Origin: Candidatus Nanopelagicales bacterium | GTDB taxonomy: Bacteria; Actinomycetota; Actinomycetes; Nanopelagicales; Nanopelagicaceae | Reading direction: 5' to 3' | Assembly: GCA_030834095.1 (NCBI GenBank) | Contig: JAURGA010000005.1 | Span: 1-64,000 of the forward strand | DNA length: 64,000 nucleotides | In this document: piece after piece, positions 42,305-53,055 of the stretch | Layout of the letters: every line of letters starts with the position of its first letter | Position numbering within the stretch: position 1 is the first letter of the stretch | Notes under the pieces: model-generated | Told to the model about the DNA's origin: nothing | Seen by the model: only the letters and a program-made list of their open reading frames with translations | The model's database searches: none | Translations under genes and position numbers: made by a program

Positions 42305-43450
42305 TTAGCGGTTGGCCTTAATGCCAATAATCGATTGCGCCAGAATAAGAGCAGCAATCAAATACGTTGCAATCAGCCAACTATTTGAAGCTTCATAGGT
42401 ATAACCAATCAGGACTGGGAATATGGCAGCGATGCAGTAACCAATTCCTTGGGCCATCGAAGATAGATGACTAGTGGCCCCAACGCTGGGGGACTTCATT
42501 GCAATTAGGCCAAGTGCCAGCGGAAGTGCTGCGTGGGTTGTCGAAATCAAAAGCAAGGCCGGGATGGACCAGCTATTTGAGAGATGATTTAGTAGCAAGA
42601 ACCCAATGATTCCCGGAATTGAAGTTGCGAGAATCGCTAGTTTCAAATTTTCGCCACGACTAAAAACCAAAGGCAGAATTAGGGTTAAAGCAAAACCGCA
42701 GAGAGTTGAAAGGCCAAAGAGCGCGCCGGCTTCTGCGGCTGAATAACCTTTATCAATCAATATCTTCGGCATCCACGCTACCTGGGTATAAAAGATTGCG
42801 GATTGAACTCCCATGTAAAACGAGACCAACCAAGCCTTCTTTGACCGTAACAATTCTTTGAAATGATTCTCATGGTTATCGGGCATTGGTTTCGCTTTTC
42901 GAAGCAGTGGAATCCAAATGAGTGCCACTAATATCGCCGGTATTGCCCAAACTGAAATTCCAATTTTCCAATTGTCTCCGAAGTAAGACGCGATTGGAAT
43001 CGAGAGGCCAGCACCAAGTGATGCCATTAGCGCAAGAACTGCAGAATAAATCGGCATGACGGTGGTTATCTTCTTTGGATAATCTCGTCGAACAAGTGCT
43101 GGTGTAACGATATTTAAAATTGCGATACTAATACCGAGGATGATTGTTGATCCAAAGAGCAAAGAGTTCGAGCCAAGAGATCGCAAGATAGTGGCTGCGG
43201 CAAGGGCGAGGAGCGCGAAAACTATGAGTTGTTCGGTCTTGATTCTGCTGAAGATTCGAAGGCTTGGAAGTGGCGCCGCAACTGCAAAACAAATAACTGG
43301 AATTGCCGTGAGAAAACCGAATTGAACTATTCCTAAATTTTGGCCTTTGCTAATGGCGGTTATTTGAGGGCCGATACTTGTAATCGGAGCGCGAATGCAT
43401 CCCGCGATTGCAAGGAGTGCGATCAGCTGAAAATGACGCGTTGCTTGCAT
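42305..43450 (-). CDS. MFS transporter, CynX/NimT-like
   Basis: AGCIRAPITSIGPQITAISKGQNLG, 12 TM-like segments. Confidence 0.85.
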   Translation of the reverse strand: MQATRHFQLIALLAIAGCIRAPITSIGPQITAISKGQNLGIVQFGFLTAIPVICFAVAAPLPSLRIFSRIKTEQLIVFALLALAAATILRSLGSNSLLFGSTIILGISIAILNIVTPALVRRDYPKKITTVMPIYSAVLALMASLGAGLSIPIASYFGDNWKIGISVWAIPAILVALIWIPLLRKAKPMPDNHENHFKELLRSKKAWLVSFYMGVQSAIFYTQVAWMPKILIDKGYSAAEAGALFGLSTLCGFALTLILPLVFSRGENLKLAILATSIPGIIGFLLLNHLSNSWSIPALLLISTTHAALPLALGLIAMKSPSVGATSHLSSMAQGIGYCIAAIFPVLIGYTYEASNSWLIATYLIAALILAQSIIGIKANR

Positions 43451-43616
43451 TACGGCAGTATAAATCCGTTTATTTGCTCCGATTTCGTTTAACTTTAAAC
43501 CTCTAGTTGAGACTTTGTTATCGAAACATCAGTCAGCGAAGCTTGCAAGCAATTGGCGAAAGAGTAGGGTTTCTCCCAAATCAATCCCTTTAAAAAGGGT
43601 TAATCCAGGAGGCGCT

Positions 43617-44660
43617 TTGAAAAAGTCATTTAAGCTAATTGCAGTAGCCGCATCTCTGACACTCATTACAGGTGTTGCAGTTGCTCCTTCAGCACAAGCA
43701 AAGAAAATTAAATTATGTCTCGCTCTAGACACTGGCGGCGTAGACGATCGTTCATTCAACCAGGGTGCATGGGAAGGTGCTCAGGCTTCTAAAGTTGCAA
43801 CAGCAGAATATCTGGCAGCAGCTACACCTGCCGATTTTGCGCCAAACATCAAAGCTTTCGTAGATAAGAAATGCCAATTAATCATCGGAGTTGGCTTTGC
43901 TATTTCAAGTGCGATTGTGAAATCAGCGTTGGCTAACCCGAAAATTTCATATGCTGTAGTTGATGATGCAGGCGCAGATTGCGATGAAAACTTCAATTGC
44001 AAGCCGGTAAAGAATGTTAAGGGTCTTACCTTTCAGACAGATGAAGCTGCTTTCTTGGCAGGTTACTTATCTGCAGGAATGACGAAGACCGGTAAGGTTG
44101 CAACCTACGGTGGCGCGCCTTATCCAACAGTTACAATTTTCATGGACGGATATGTTCGTGGAGTTGACTACTACAACAAGCTCAAAGGAACGAATGTTTC
44201 GGTTTTAGGTTGGGATACTAAAACTAAGACTGGCTCTTTCGTCGGTAACTTTATCGACCAAAATGCCGCGCTAACTCTTTCAAAGGGCTTTGAACAACAG
44301 GGAGCAGACATCATTCTTCCGGTCGGCGGAAACCTTGGATCGGCATACGCCGCTGCTAACGAGAAGACTAAAAAGGCGCTAACAATTTGGGTTGACTCAG
44401 ATGGTTACGACCTACTCCCAGCTGGAAAATCAACACTTCTAACAACTGTCGTCAAGGAAATTGGCGCATCAATTAAATCAGTTGCTAAGGATGTTGCGGC
44501 TAAGAAGTTCAACGGAAGCCTTTATGTCGGAACACTTAAGAACAGGGGTGTTTCACTTGCTCCGTACCACGATCTAAGTCCACGAGTTCCAGGCAAATTA
44601 AAGCTTGAAGTTCGCAAGATTAGAGATCAAATCAAGGCAGGAACCTTGAAGATAAACTGA
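43617..44660 (+). CDS. BMP-family substrate-binding protein (nucleoside uptake)
   Basis: TTG start after AGGAGG; signal peptide MKKSFKLIAVAASLTLITGVAVAPSAQA; ALDTGGVDDRSFNQGAWEG. Confidence 0.92.
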   Translation: MKKSFKLIAVAASLTLITGVAVAPSAQAKKIKLCLALDTGGVDDRSFNQGAWEGAQASKVATAEYLAAATPADFAPNIKAFVDKKCQLIIGVGFAISSAIVKSALANPKISYAVVDDAGADCDENFNCKPVKNVKGLTFQTDEAAFLAGYLSAGMTKTGKVATYGGAPYPTVTIFMDGYVRGVDYYNKLKGTNVSVLGWDTKTKTGSFVGNFIDQNAALTLSKGFEQQGADIILPVGGNLGSAYAAANEKTKKALTIWVDSDGYDLLPAGKSTLLTTVVKEIGASIKSVAKDVAAKKFNGSLYVGTLKNRGVSLAPYHDLSPRVPGKLKLEVRKIRDQIKAGTLKIN

Positions 44661-44673
44661 TAAGTACGCATTT

Positions 44674-44714
44674 AAAAACAGGGGGCTCCGAGCAATTGGG
44701 CCTCCTGTTTTTTG
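44674..44714 (+). terminator. Rho-independent terminator / attenuating hairpin after BMP gene
   Basis: aaaaacagggggctc...gggcctcctgttttttt. Confidence 0.8.
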
Positions 44715-44739
44715 CACTAATAGTCGATAGGATTCGAGA

Positions 44740-46254
44740 GTGTCATTAGAATTGCGGGGAATCACCAAAACGTTTGGCTCATTTACAGCAAATGATTCCA
44801 TAAACTTAAAAGTTGAGACTGGCCAAATCCACGCCATTTTGGGCGAGAATGGCGCGGGTAAATCCACGTTAATGAATATTGTGTATGGCCTACTTAAGGC
44901 TGATTCAGGTGAGATTCTGATTGACGGGAAAAGCGTAGACATTTCGGGCCCTAGTGATGCTCTAAGCGTAGGTATCGGAATGGTTCACCAGCACTTCATG
45001 CTGGTTCCAGTCTTTAGTGTTGCTGAAAACATAATGTTGGGACACGAGAAGTTTAACAAGTTCAGGGTTCTAGATTTAGATGAAGCGCGTAAAGCAATTC
45101 GTGCTATTTCGGAAGATTTTGGTTTGCAAGTTGACCCAGATGCAATTGTTGAAACTCTTCCGGTTGGAATCCAACAAAAAGTTGAAATTATTAAGGCGCT
45201 AATTCATGAGGCAAAAGTTCTAATTTTGGATGAACCTACTGCGGTGCTCACTCCACAAGAGACTGATGAGCTTCTAAATACTATGCGCGATCTGAAGAAC
45301 AAGGGAACATCGATAATTTTTATCACCCATAAGTTACGGGAAGTCCGCGCGGTCGCAGACCAAATAACAATTATCCGTCGTGGCAAGGTGGTTGCCTCGG
45401 TTGCTCCGGAAGCTTCGGAAGGTGAGTTAGCGTCGATGATGGTCGGTCGAGCCGTGGATTTGGCTCCCGAAAAATATGCGCATGAGATGGGCAGTGCAAT
45501 TTTAGAAGTTAAGAACCTAACGGTTCGGGATGCACTGGGGACTGCGGTAGTGAAAAGTGTCAATTTTCATGTAAATGCCGGCGAGGTCCTTGCTGTTGCA
45601 GGAGTACAAGGAAATGGCCAATCTGAACTTGCTCGGGCGCTTATTAACCTAGAGGAGCACATCGAAGGTTCAGTCCTTTTGGATGGAAGAGAGATTCGAG
45701 GCTCAAGCATTAAGGATTCGTTGCACGCTGGTATCGCATTTATCCCAGAGTCTCGGGAGCTAGATGGAGTAATTGGAAGCTTCTCGATAGCCGAAAATCT
45801 TATTCTCGATTTGCATGATAGGGCCCCTTATTCAAAAGGTATAAATATTTCAGCAAAGGTGATGCAGGAAGAGGCGGACAAAAGGGTTGCTGAATTTGAT
45901 ATCCGCGCCCAATCAATCATGGACTCGGTTTCCACATTGTCTGGTGGGAATAAGCAGAAAGTTGTAATTGCCCGCGAACTTTCAAGACCAATCAAAGTTC
46001 TTGTGGCTTCACAACCAACCCGTGGTCTAGATGTTGGTTCTATCGAGTTTGTCCACGAAAGAATTTTGTCTGAAAGAGATGCCGGTCGTGGCGTCGTTCT
46101 TTTTAGTACTGAACTTGATGAGGTGATCGCTCTTGCTGATCGCATTGCGGTTATGTATCGCGGTGAAATTCTAGACATTGTGGATTCAAAAGTAACAAGA
46201 GAAGAACTTGGATTACTTATGGCTGGAATTTCATCTTCGAAAGCAAGCGCCTAA
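44740..46254 (+). CDS. Nucleoside ABC transporter ATP-binding protein (two NBDs)
   Basis: GENGAGKSTLMNIVYGL, second half GVQGNGQSEL and LSGGNKQKVVIARELSRPIKVLVASQPTRGLDVG. Confidence 0.93.
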   Translation: MSLELRGITKTFGSFTANDSINLKVETGQIHAILGENGAGKSTLMNIVYGLLKADSGEILIDGKSVDISGPSDALSVGIGMVHQHFMLVPVFSVAENIMLGHEKFNKFRVLDLDEARKAIRAISEDFGLQVDPDAIVETLPVGIQQKVEIIKALIHEAKVLILDEPTAVLTPQETDELLNTMRDLKNKGTSIIFITHKLREVRAVADQITIIRRGKVVASVAPEASEGELASMMVGRAVDLAPEKYAHEMGSAILEVKNLTVRDALGTAVVKSVNFHVNAGEVLAVAGVQGNGQSELARALINLEEHIEGSVLLDGREIRGSSIKDSLHAGIAFIPESRELDGVIGSFSIAENLILDLHDRAPYSKGINISAKVMQEEADKRVAEFDIRAQSIMDSVSTLSGGNKQKVVIARELSRPIKVLVASQPTRGLDVGSIEFVHERILSERDAGRGVVLFSTELDEVIALADRIAVMYRGEILDIVDSKVTREELGLLMAGISSSKASA

Positions 46255-47423
46255 TGCTCAACCGGATTTCACAAATAGGTCACTCATTAAAACTTCCTGG
46301 GCTATCTTTCTTAATGGCATTTACAATTACCGGGATCATTATTGCGCTATCGGACTCAAAAGTCATGGGGAAAATTGGATCACCAATAGAATTCTTAAAG
46401 AGTGCAGGCTCAAGTGTGGGCAATGCTTATCTCGCACTATTCCAAGGTTCAATTTACGATACCCGATTGGCAGAAAGTGGTTTCTTTGAAGGCTTCTATC
46501 CTTTCTTTGAAACTCTAGTCACTGCAACACCATTAATTTTGACAGGACTATCTGTTGCATTAGCGTTCAAATCGGGACTGTTTAATATCGGCGCACAAGG
46601 ACAATTTATTTTTGGCGCAATAGGCGCTTCTTATGTAGGCTTCCGCTTTGATCTGCCGGTAGGAATTCATATTTTAGCCGCGGTGATTGCCGGAATGTTT
46701 CTTGCAGCAATCTGGGGTGGAATCGTTGGTTTCTTGAAGGCAAAGACTGGCGCCCATGAAGTTATTTTAACAATCATGATGAATTACATCGCGGCTTATT
46801 TCATTTTATGGATATTGAAAACACCCACTTTCTTGCGGAAAGGGCGTCTTGACCCGCTTGCACCTGAAGTAAAAGAAAGTGCAAGGTTGCCGCTCTTAGC
46901 GGGATCAGAATTTCGGATACATGCCGGTATTTTTATCGCATTAGCTGCGGCCCTCTTTGTTTGGTGGTTGTTAACAAAGACAACTATTGGTTATAAATTT
47001 CGCGCAGTAGGTGCAAATAGCAAAGCTGCTCGAACTGCAGGAATATCAGTTCCCTTTGTAATCACTGCCACCATGATGATTTGTGGTGCACTTGCAGGTC
47101 TTGGTGGTGCAGTCCATGTTCTGGGTAGCGAATATGCGCTCAACGCAGGTATCGCTGGTTCACTTGGCTTCGATGCAATAACAGTTGCTCTACTGGGCAG
47201 GGCACAACCTCTCGGAACAGTTTTTGCAGCACTCTTATTTGGTGCACTTCATACTGGTGGTCGAATGATGCAATCAAATACCGGTGTTCCACTAGACATT
47301 GTGGTTGTTACTCAAGGATTAATTGTTCTATTTATCGCTGCGCCAGTATTTGTCCGCTACATATTTAGATTAAAGAAATTGAATGTGGCATCAGCCCTCA
47401 CATCAAAGGGATGGAATGGGTAA
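46254..47423 (+). CDS. Nucleoside ABC transporter permease
   Basis: FNIGAQGQFIFGAIGASYVG, EVILTIMMNYIA. Confidence 0.92.
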   Translation: MLNRISQIGHSLKLPGLSFLMAFTITGIIIALSDSKVMGKIGSPIEFLKSAGSSVGNAYLALFQGSIYDTRLAESGFFEGFYPFFETLVTATPLILTGLSVALAFKSGLFNIGAQGQFIFGAIGASYVGFRFDLPVGIHILAAVIAGMFLAAIWGGIVGFLKAKTGAHEVILTIMMNYIAAYFILWILKTPTFLRKGRLDPLAPEVKESARLPLLAGSEFRIHAGIFIALAAALFVWWLLTKTTIGYKFRAVGANSKAARTAGISVPFVITATMMICGALAGLGGAVHVLGSEYALNAGIAGSLGFDAITVALLGRAQPLGTVFAALLFGALHTGGRMMQSNTGVPLDIVVVTQGLIVLFIAAPVFVRYIFRLKKLNVASALTSKGWNG

Positions 47424-48682
47424 TGAAGATTCGTTCAAATGTAGAGAAGCGAAGACTTCAAGGGATTGCAATAATTACAGCTCTTTCCTCGCTCTCGTTC
47501 CTGTATTTTGGAATTCTAAAGCCTGGTAAAGAAGCAACAACTTTTGGCTTTGTATTGAACGATGAGTGGGTAATCATTAAAGATTGGGTGATTTCATCAC
47601 AGACTGGTGCCCGAATTTTCTCAATAACCTCACTACTGGCTAGCGCAATCGCAGTATTAGCACTTAAAAAGGGTCGGTCGATATCGGTCCCAGTTGCGGT
47701 CGCAAGTTTTGGAATTCTTATGTCCTTCCTTACGTGGATCGCATCTGGAAAATTTATTCCTTTCACTGGACTGTTGCAAGGCGGATTGCTGCTTTCAATC
47801 CCATTGATTTTTGGTGCTATGTCAGGTTTAGTTTGCGAGCGATCAGGAGTGATTAACATCGCGATTGAAGGCCAACTCTTGGCCAGTGCTTTTGTTTCTG
47901 CCGTAGTTGCAAGCCTTACTGATCTTGCTTGGTGGGGCTTGCTGGCAGCTCCTTTTGCAGGGGCGGCGATTTCTTATCTGCTGGCAACTTTCGCTATCAA
48001 GTTTTCAGTCGATCAAGTTATTCTTGGTTTCGTAATTAATGTTTTAGTTATTGGGTTAACTGACTATTTATATAAGAAGCTCTTAATTCCACAACAAAAT
48101 ACCTGGAATTCACCGCCACTTCTTGAAGTAGTTCCAATTCCGATACTCTCTAAGATTCCAGTGGTCGGGCCAATTCTTTTTACACATACAATTGTTGTCT
48201 ATCTAATGGTTGCGATTGTTTCAATGGTTACCTTTGGACTCCACAAAACTAAGTGGGGGTTGCGCACAAGAGCGGTTGGCGAACACCCAACTGCAGCAGA
48301 TACCGTTGGAATTGACGTCAATAAACTGCGTTTCAGAAATGTTATTTTTTCTGGAATGATTGCAGGAGTTGGCGGTGCTTTTTATACGGTTGGCTCAGTT
48401 GGTGCTTTTGGTAAAGAGATGACAGCAGGTGCCGGTTTTATTGCACTTGCCGCTCTAATTTTTGGCAAATGGAGTCCAATAGGCGCTCTCTTTGCGGCGC
48501 TCTTATTTGGTTTCGCAACTAACTTACAGAGCACACTCTCAATTATTGGAGTAGCTATCCCATCAGAATTTATGTTAATGGTTCCTTACATCGCAACAAT
48601 TATTGCGGTGACTGGGTTGGTTGGCAGAGTAAGAGCACCTGCGGCTGATGGCATTCCATATATCCGCGGTGGCGCTCACTAA
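47423..48682 (+). CDS. Nucleoside ABC transporter permease
   Basis: CERSGVINIAIEGQLL, FGLHKTKWGLRTRAVGEHPTAADTVGID. Confidence 0.92.
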   Translation: MKIRSNVEKRRLQGIAIITALSSLSFLYFGILKPGKEATTFGFVLNDEWVIIKDWVISSQTGARIFSITSLLASAIAVLALKKGRSISVPVAVASFGILMSFLTWIASGKFIPFTGLLQGGLLLSIPLIFGAMSGLVCERSGVINIAIEGQLLASAFVSAVVASLTDLAWWGLLAAPFAGAAISYLLATFAIKFSVDQVILGFVINVLVIGLTDYLYKKLLIPQQNTWNSPPLLEVVPIPILSKIPVVGPILFTHTIVVYLMVAIVSMVTFGLHKTKWGLRTRAVGEHPTAADTVGIDVNKLRFRNVIFSGMIAGVGGAFYTVGSVGAFGKEMTAGAGFIALAALIFGKWSPIGALFAALLFGFATNLQSTLSIIGVAIPSEFMLMVPYIATIIAVTGLVGRVRAPAADGIPYIRGGAH

Positions 48683-48684
48683 TT

Positions 48685-49074
48685 ATGGAAATTGACTGGG
48701 AACTACTTCACGGCGAAGCTAAATCAATCATGAAGAAGGCTTATGCGCCTTATTCAAAGTTTCCAGTTGGCGTTGCTGCACTGGTAGACGATGGCCGAAT
48801 TGTTTCTGGATGCAATGTTGAGAATGCTAGTTACGGCCTTGGGCTCTGCGCCGAATGTGGTCTAGTTTCGAATTTGATCTCTACCGGTGGCGGACGTTTA
48901 ATCGCTGCAGTTTGTGTCGGCGCAGATGGAAATTTTCTTTCACCGTGTGGTCGCTGTCGTCAATTGTTATTTGAACATGGCGGAAATGAGATGCTATTGA
49001 TGACACCAGATGGTCCATCGCCAATGTCAGTGGTATTGCCTTGGGCTTTTGGTCCGGATGATTTAGAAAAATGA
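48685..49074 (+). CDS. cdd: Cytidine deaminase
   Basis: AYAPYSKFPVGVAAL, GCNVENASYGLGLCAE, SPCGRCRQLL. Confidence 0.96.
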   Translation: MEIDWELLHGEAKSIMKKAYAPYSKFPVGVAALVDDGRIVSGCNVENASYGLGLCAECGLVSNLISTGGGRLIAAVCVGADGNFLSPCGRCRQLLFEHGGNEMLLMTPDGPSPMSVVLPWAFGPDDLEK

Positions 49075-50366
49075 GCGAGGTCTTTGACGCGGTCGAAATA
49101 ATTGGCGCAAAACGCGACAACAATGAGTTAAGTGATCCGCAGATTGATTGGGTAATTGACGCCTATACAAAGGGCGTTGTGGTGGATGAACAAATGTCTG
49201 CGCTTCTAATGGCGATTTTGTTAAACGGTATGAACTCTCGTGAAATTTCTCGCTGGACTGATGCGATGATTAACAGCGGCGAACGTATGGAATGGTCGAT
49301 GCTTGATCGTAAGACTGTTGATAAGCATTCGACCGGAGGAGTCGGAGATAAAATTACTTTGCCCCTTGCACCATTAGTTGCAGCTTGCGGGGGAGCAGTC
49401 CCACAACTTTCTGGTCGCGGACTTGGCCACACTGGTGGAACGTTAGACAAATTGGAATCCATACCCGGTTGGCGAGCTTCACTAACCAATACTGAGATGC
49501 TACGAGTTATTGAAAGTTGTGGCGCAGTTATCTGCGCAGCGGGTGCGGGCCTAGCACCAGCCGATAAAAAACTTTATGCGCTGCGAGATGTGACCGGAAC
49601 AGTTCAAGCAATTCCTCTAATTGCATCAAGCATCATGAGTAAGAAAATTGCCGAAGGAACTAGCGCATTGGTTCTCGATGTTAAAACAGGTTCTGGTGCT
49701 TTTATGTCAGACCCAAAGAAGGCTAGTCAACTTGCCACAGTTATGGTTGATTTAGGAACCCGGGCTGGAGTAAAGACTCGAGCACTTGTTACTGCGATGG
49801 ATGTTCCCCTTGGTTTAACTGCAGGAAATGCACTGGAAGTGCGAGAGAGCGTTGAAGTTTTAGCAGGCGGAGGACCTTCCGACGTTATTGAGCTGACTCT
49901 AGTTTTGGCTCGCGAAATGTTAGATGCGGCGGGAATCAAACAGCTTATGGATCCAGCTGATGCTTTGAACAATGGCGCCGCGATGGATAGTTGGAAGAAA
50001 ATGATTCGCGCACAAGGCGGAGATCCTGAAGCGAAACTTCCGGTGGCAAAAGAGAATGTAAAGATTCTTGCTGACAAAGATGGAACGCTTTCATCAATGG
50101 ATGCAATGAGTGTTGGAATAGCAGCTTGGCGCTTAGGAGCTGGTCGATCCAAACAAGGTGAGCAGGTTTCGTTTGGTGCCGGAATCGAAATACATGCAAA
50201 ACCAGGTGCACAGGTTAAGAAGGGCGATCTGATTTACACGCTACATACTGATGAATCTGCACGATTCGAACGAGCACAGAGCGCGCTGCAAAATTCATTT
50301 GTTATTAGCCAAGATGGTTCGGTAGCACCTCGATTGCCTCTTATACTTGAGAAAATTGAGGGATGA
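49071..50366 (+). CDS. deoA: Thymidine/pyrimidine-nucleoside phosphorylase
   Basis: DKHSTGGVGDKITL, SGRGLGHTGGTLDKLESIPG, VLDVKTGSGAFM. Confidence 0.96.
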   Translation: MSEVFDAVEIIGAKRDNNELSDPQIDWVIDAYTKGVVVDEQMSALLMAILLNGMNSREISRWTDAMINSGERMEWSMLDRKTVDKHSTGGVGDKITLPLAPLVAACGGAVPQLSGRGLGHTGGTLDKLESIPGWRASLTNTEMLRVIESCGAVICAAGAGLAPADKKLYALRDVTGTVQAIPLIASSIMSKKIAEGTSALVLDVKTGSGAFMSDPKKASQLATVMVDLGTRAGVKTRALVTAMDVPLGLTAGNALEVRESVEVLAGGGPSDVIELTLVLAREMLDAAGIKQLMDPADALNNGAAMDSWKKMIRAQGGDPEAKLPVAKENVKILADKDGTLSSMDAMSVGIAAWRLGAGRSKQGEQVSFGAGIEIHAKPGAQVKKGDLIYTLHTDESARFERAQSALQNSFVISQDGSVAPRLPLILEKIEG

Positions 50367-50367
50367 G

Positions 50368-51459
50368 ATGACGCTTACAAAGATTCCAACGGCAGAGCAG
50401 ATTATGCGGTTACCAAAGGCGCTGATTCATGATCATTTAGATGGTGGTCTTCGGCCGCAGACAATTATTGATTTAGCAGCAGAGATTGATTACAGACTGC
50501 CAAAGGACAACGCGGAGGATCTTGCTGATTGGTATTTCGATTCTTGCAATTCTGGATCTCTAGAGCTTTATCTCGAAACCTTCGAGCACGTTATAGCCGT
50601 GATGCAGACCCGTGAAGCAATCATTCGAGTCGCCAGCGAATGTGCATTGGATCTAGCTCGCGACGGTGTTGTTTATGCAGAAGTGCGTGGTGCACCAGAA
50701 CTTTTCACTCGTCAAGGTTTAACACTGGATGAAGTTATCGAGGCAACTATTGAGGGCTATCGCCAAGGCGAGAAAGCTGCAGCAGCCGAAGGATTCAAAA
50801 TTCGGGTTGAATCTTTGTTATGCGCCCTTCGCCAGAATTCGATTGCCCAAGAAATTGCCGAAAAGGTAGTCAAGTATCGCGATCTTGGTGTTGTCGGCTT
50901 TGATATTGCTGGACCCGAAGATGGTTTTCCGCCAACGAATCAATTAGAAACTTTTAATTATCTTCGTCAAGAGAACGCACACTTCACTATTCATGCTGGC
51001 GAAGCCTACGGATTGCCTTCGATTTGGCAGGCGATTCAAATGTGTGGGGCCGAAAGATTAGGACACGGCGTTCGGATAGTTGATGACATAGATTTTTCTG
51101 CCAACATACCAAAACTCGGAAGACTGTCTGCCTATATTAGGGATCGCCGTATTCCGCTAGAGCTATGCCCTACATCCAATTTACAGACTGGCGCTGCTAA
51201 GTCGATTGCAACTCATCCAATCGGCGCCCTTGCAAAGTTAAGATTCCGAGTGACAATCAACACCGATAACAGATTAATGAGCCGCACTTCAATGACTAAT
51301 GAGATGGTTGAAGTTGTTCAGGCTTTTGATTGGACCTTTCAAGACTTGCAACGTGTGACTATAAATGCGTTAAAGAGCTCATTTATTCCCTTTGAGGAAC
51401 GTCTGGCAATTATCGAGGAAGTTGTAAAACCGGGATATTTAGCCATAGCTAGCGAATAA
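50368..51459 (+). CDS. add: Adenosine deaminase
   Basis: LPKALIHDHLDGGLRP, FTIHAGEAYG, CPTSNLQT, INTDNR. Confidence 0.95.
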   Translation: MTLTKIPTAEQIMRLPKALIHDHLDGGLRPQTIIDLAAEIDYRLPKDNAEDLADWYFDSCNSGSLELYLETFEHVIAVMQTREAIIRVASECALDLARDGVVYAEVRGAPELFTRQGLTLDEVIEATIEGYRQGEKAAAAEGFKIRVESLLCALRQNSIAQEIAEKVVKYRDLGVVGFDIAGPEDGFPPTNQLETFNYLRQENAHFTIHAGEAYGLPSIWQAIQMCGAERLGHGVRIVDDIDFSANIPKLGRLSAYIRDRRIPLELCPTSNLQTGAAKSIATHPIGALAKLRFRVTINTDNRLMSRTSMTNEMVEVVQAFDWTFQDLQRVTINALKSSFIPFEERLAIIEEVVKPGYLAIASE

Positions 51460-53055
51460 TTTCTTAAAGTCTTCTTTGATTTTTTCGACCAATTCATCAG
51501 CAGATTTAACTTCACCGATGACTTCGATATAAGTCTTTAGCTTTGGCTCAGTTCCGCTCGGTCTGATGATGATTCTCGCGTTGTCACCACATTTAATTCG
51601 CAGGCCAACAGTTGGGGCCGAACTCTTACTTAAGTCCTCAAAACTTTCTACATCAAGGCCGGCTATTTGTTGAGGGGGATTCGCAATAAGTGCTGCGATG
51701 ATTCTGGAGATCTCTGAAATTTCTTCAAACCTAATCGAAAGTTGTTCGGTGCGGTGATAGCCAATCTCGCTCCAGATTTCATCAAGGTAGGCAAGCAAGC
51801 TTGAACCTCGAATAATAAGTTCAGAGTTAATCTGTGCGATTTTCAAGGCGGCAGAAATTCCATCCTTATCATTTACCCTCGAAGGATTGACGCAGTATCC
51901 AATCGCTTCTTCATAGCCAAAAGCTAGATTCTTGATTTTGGACAAATACTTGAAGCCAGTTAACGTTTCTTGAAAATTAGCGCCACAGTTTTTAGCAATT
52001 TTCGCCAGAGCACTTGAAGAAACAATAGTTGTAGCAAAGGTTCTGCCAGCAACGCTTTCGCTCTTTGAAATGTAATGGCCAAGGATGATTCCGAGTTCAT
52101 CTCCTCGCAGGGTCCTCCAGTTTCCAGTTGAATCTTTTGCTGCTACTGCGCAACGATCTGCATCGGGGTCATTAGCAATAACCAAATCCCCATTCTGCGA
52201 AATTGCCAATTTCATTGTCAAATCCATTGCACCAGGTTCTTCTGGATTGGGGAATGCAACTGTCGGAAAATCTGGATCTGGCTCGCATTGCTGTTCGACC
52301 AAGATTGGTTTTGAGAAGTTCGCTGCTTGAAATACCGATAGCAAAGTTTGTGCACCAACACCGTGCATGGCGGTATAAACGATCCTCTGAGGGGTAGCTT
52401 CGAGAGAGCCACTGACACAGCTTGAAACATAACTATTGATTATTTCTTCGCCGACTATCTTCCAGTTCGATCCACGTGGACTTGGAAGCGCAACCTCGCT
52501 AATCAACTTGGAAATTTCTTTATCGATTGGGGCGATTATCTGACTGCCTCGATAGTCGACGCCATCGATGTTTCCACCGAGATAAACCTTGTATCCGTTA
52601 TCAATTGCTGGGTTGTGGCTTGCAGTCACCATGATTCCGCAATCCATTTTCATTTCATTTACTGCAAAAGCTAATACCGGTGTTGGAAGTTCACGGGGGA
52701 GTAAGTAAACATCTAGGCCCGCACCCGACAGAATCTCGGTGCTTTCTTGCATAAATTCTGCTGAACCATGTCTTGCATCTCGGCCAATAACAACTTTAGA
52801 CAAACCTCTAGAAATCAAAAATGCAGCGATTCCGGCAGCGGTGCGTCCAACGACTGCGCGGTTCATTCCTGATGGGCCTGGTCGAACTGGTCCACGTAAT
52901 CCTGCAGTGCCAAACTCTAGAAAACCATTAAATGATTTGCGAAGTTCAGTCTCGTTATTTTCAGAGAGCCATTTAGTGAGAAGAGAAGCAGTATCTGAAT
53001 CTGGATCCTTTGCAATCCAATCTAAAACCTCTAGCCGGAACTGCTCTTCAATCAC
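51439..53055 (-). CDS. Alpha-D-phosphohexomutase superfamily (phosphomannomutase/phosphopentomutase-like)
   Basis: MVTASHNPAIDNGYKVY, NDPDADRCAVA, RPSGTEPKLKTYIE. Confidence 0.93.
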   Translation of the reverse strand: MIEEQFRLEVLDWIAKDPDSDTASLLTKWLSENNETELRKSFNGFLEFGTAGLRGPVRPGPSGMNRAVVGRTAAGIAAFLISRGLSKVVIGRDARHGSAEFMQESTEILSGAGLDVYLLPRELPTPVLAFAVNEMKMDCGIMVTASHNPAIDNGYKVYLGGNIDGVDYRGSQIIAPIDKEISKLISEVALPSPRGSNWKIVGEEIINSYVSSCVSGSLEATPQRIVYTAMHGVGAQTLLSVFQAANFSKPILVEQQCEPDPDFPTVAFPNPEEPGAMDLTMKLAISQNGDLVIANDPDADRCAVAAKDSTGNWRTLRGDELGIILGHYISKSESVAGRTFATTIVSSSALAKIAKNCGANFQETLTGFKYLSKIKNLAFGYEEAIGYCVNPSRVNDKDGISAALKIAQINSELIIRGSSLLAYLDEIWSEIGYHRTEQLSIRFEEISEISRIIAALIANPPQQIAGLDVESFEDLSKSSAPTVGLRIKCGDNARIIIRPSGTEPKLKTYIEVIGEVKSADELVEKIKEDFKKLFASYG

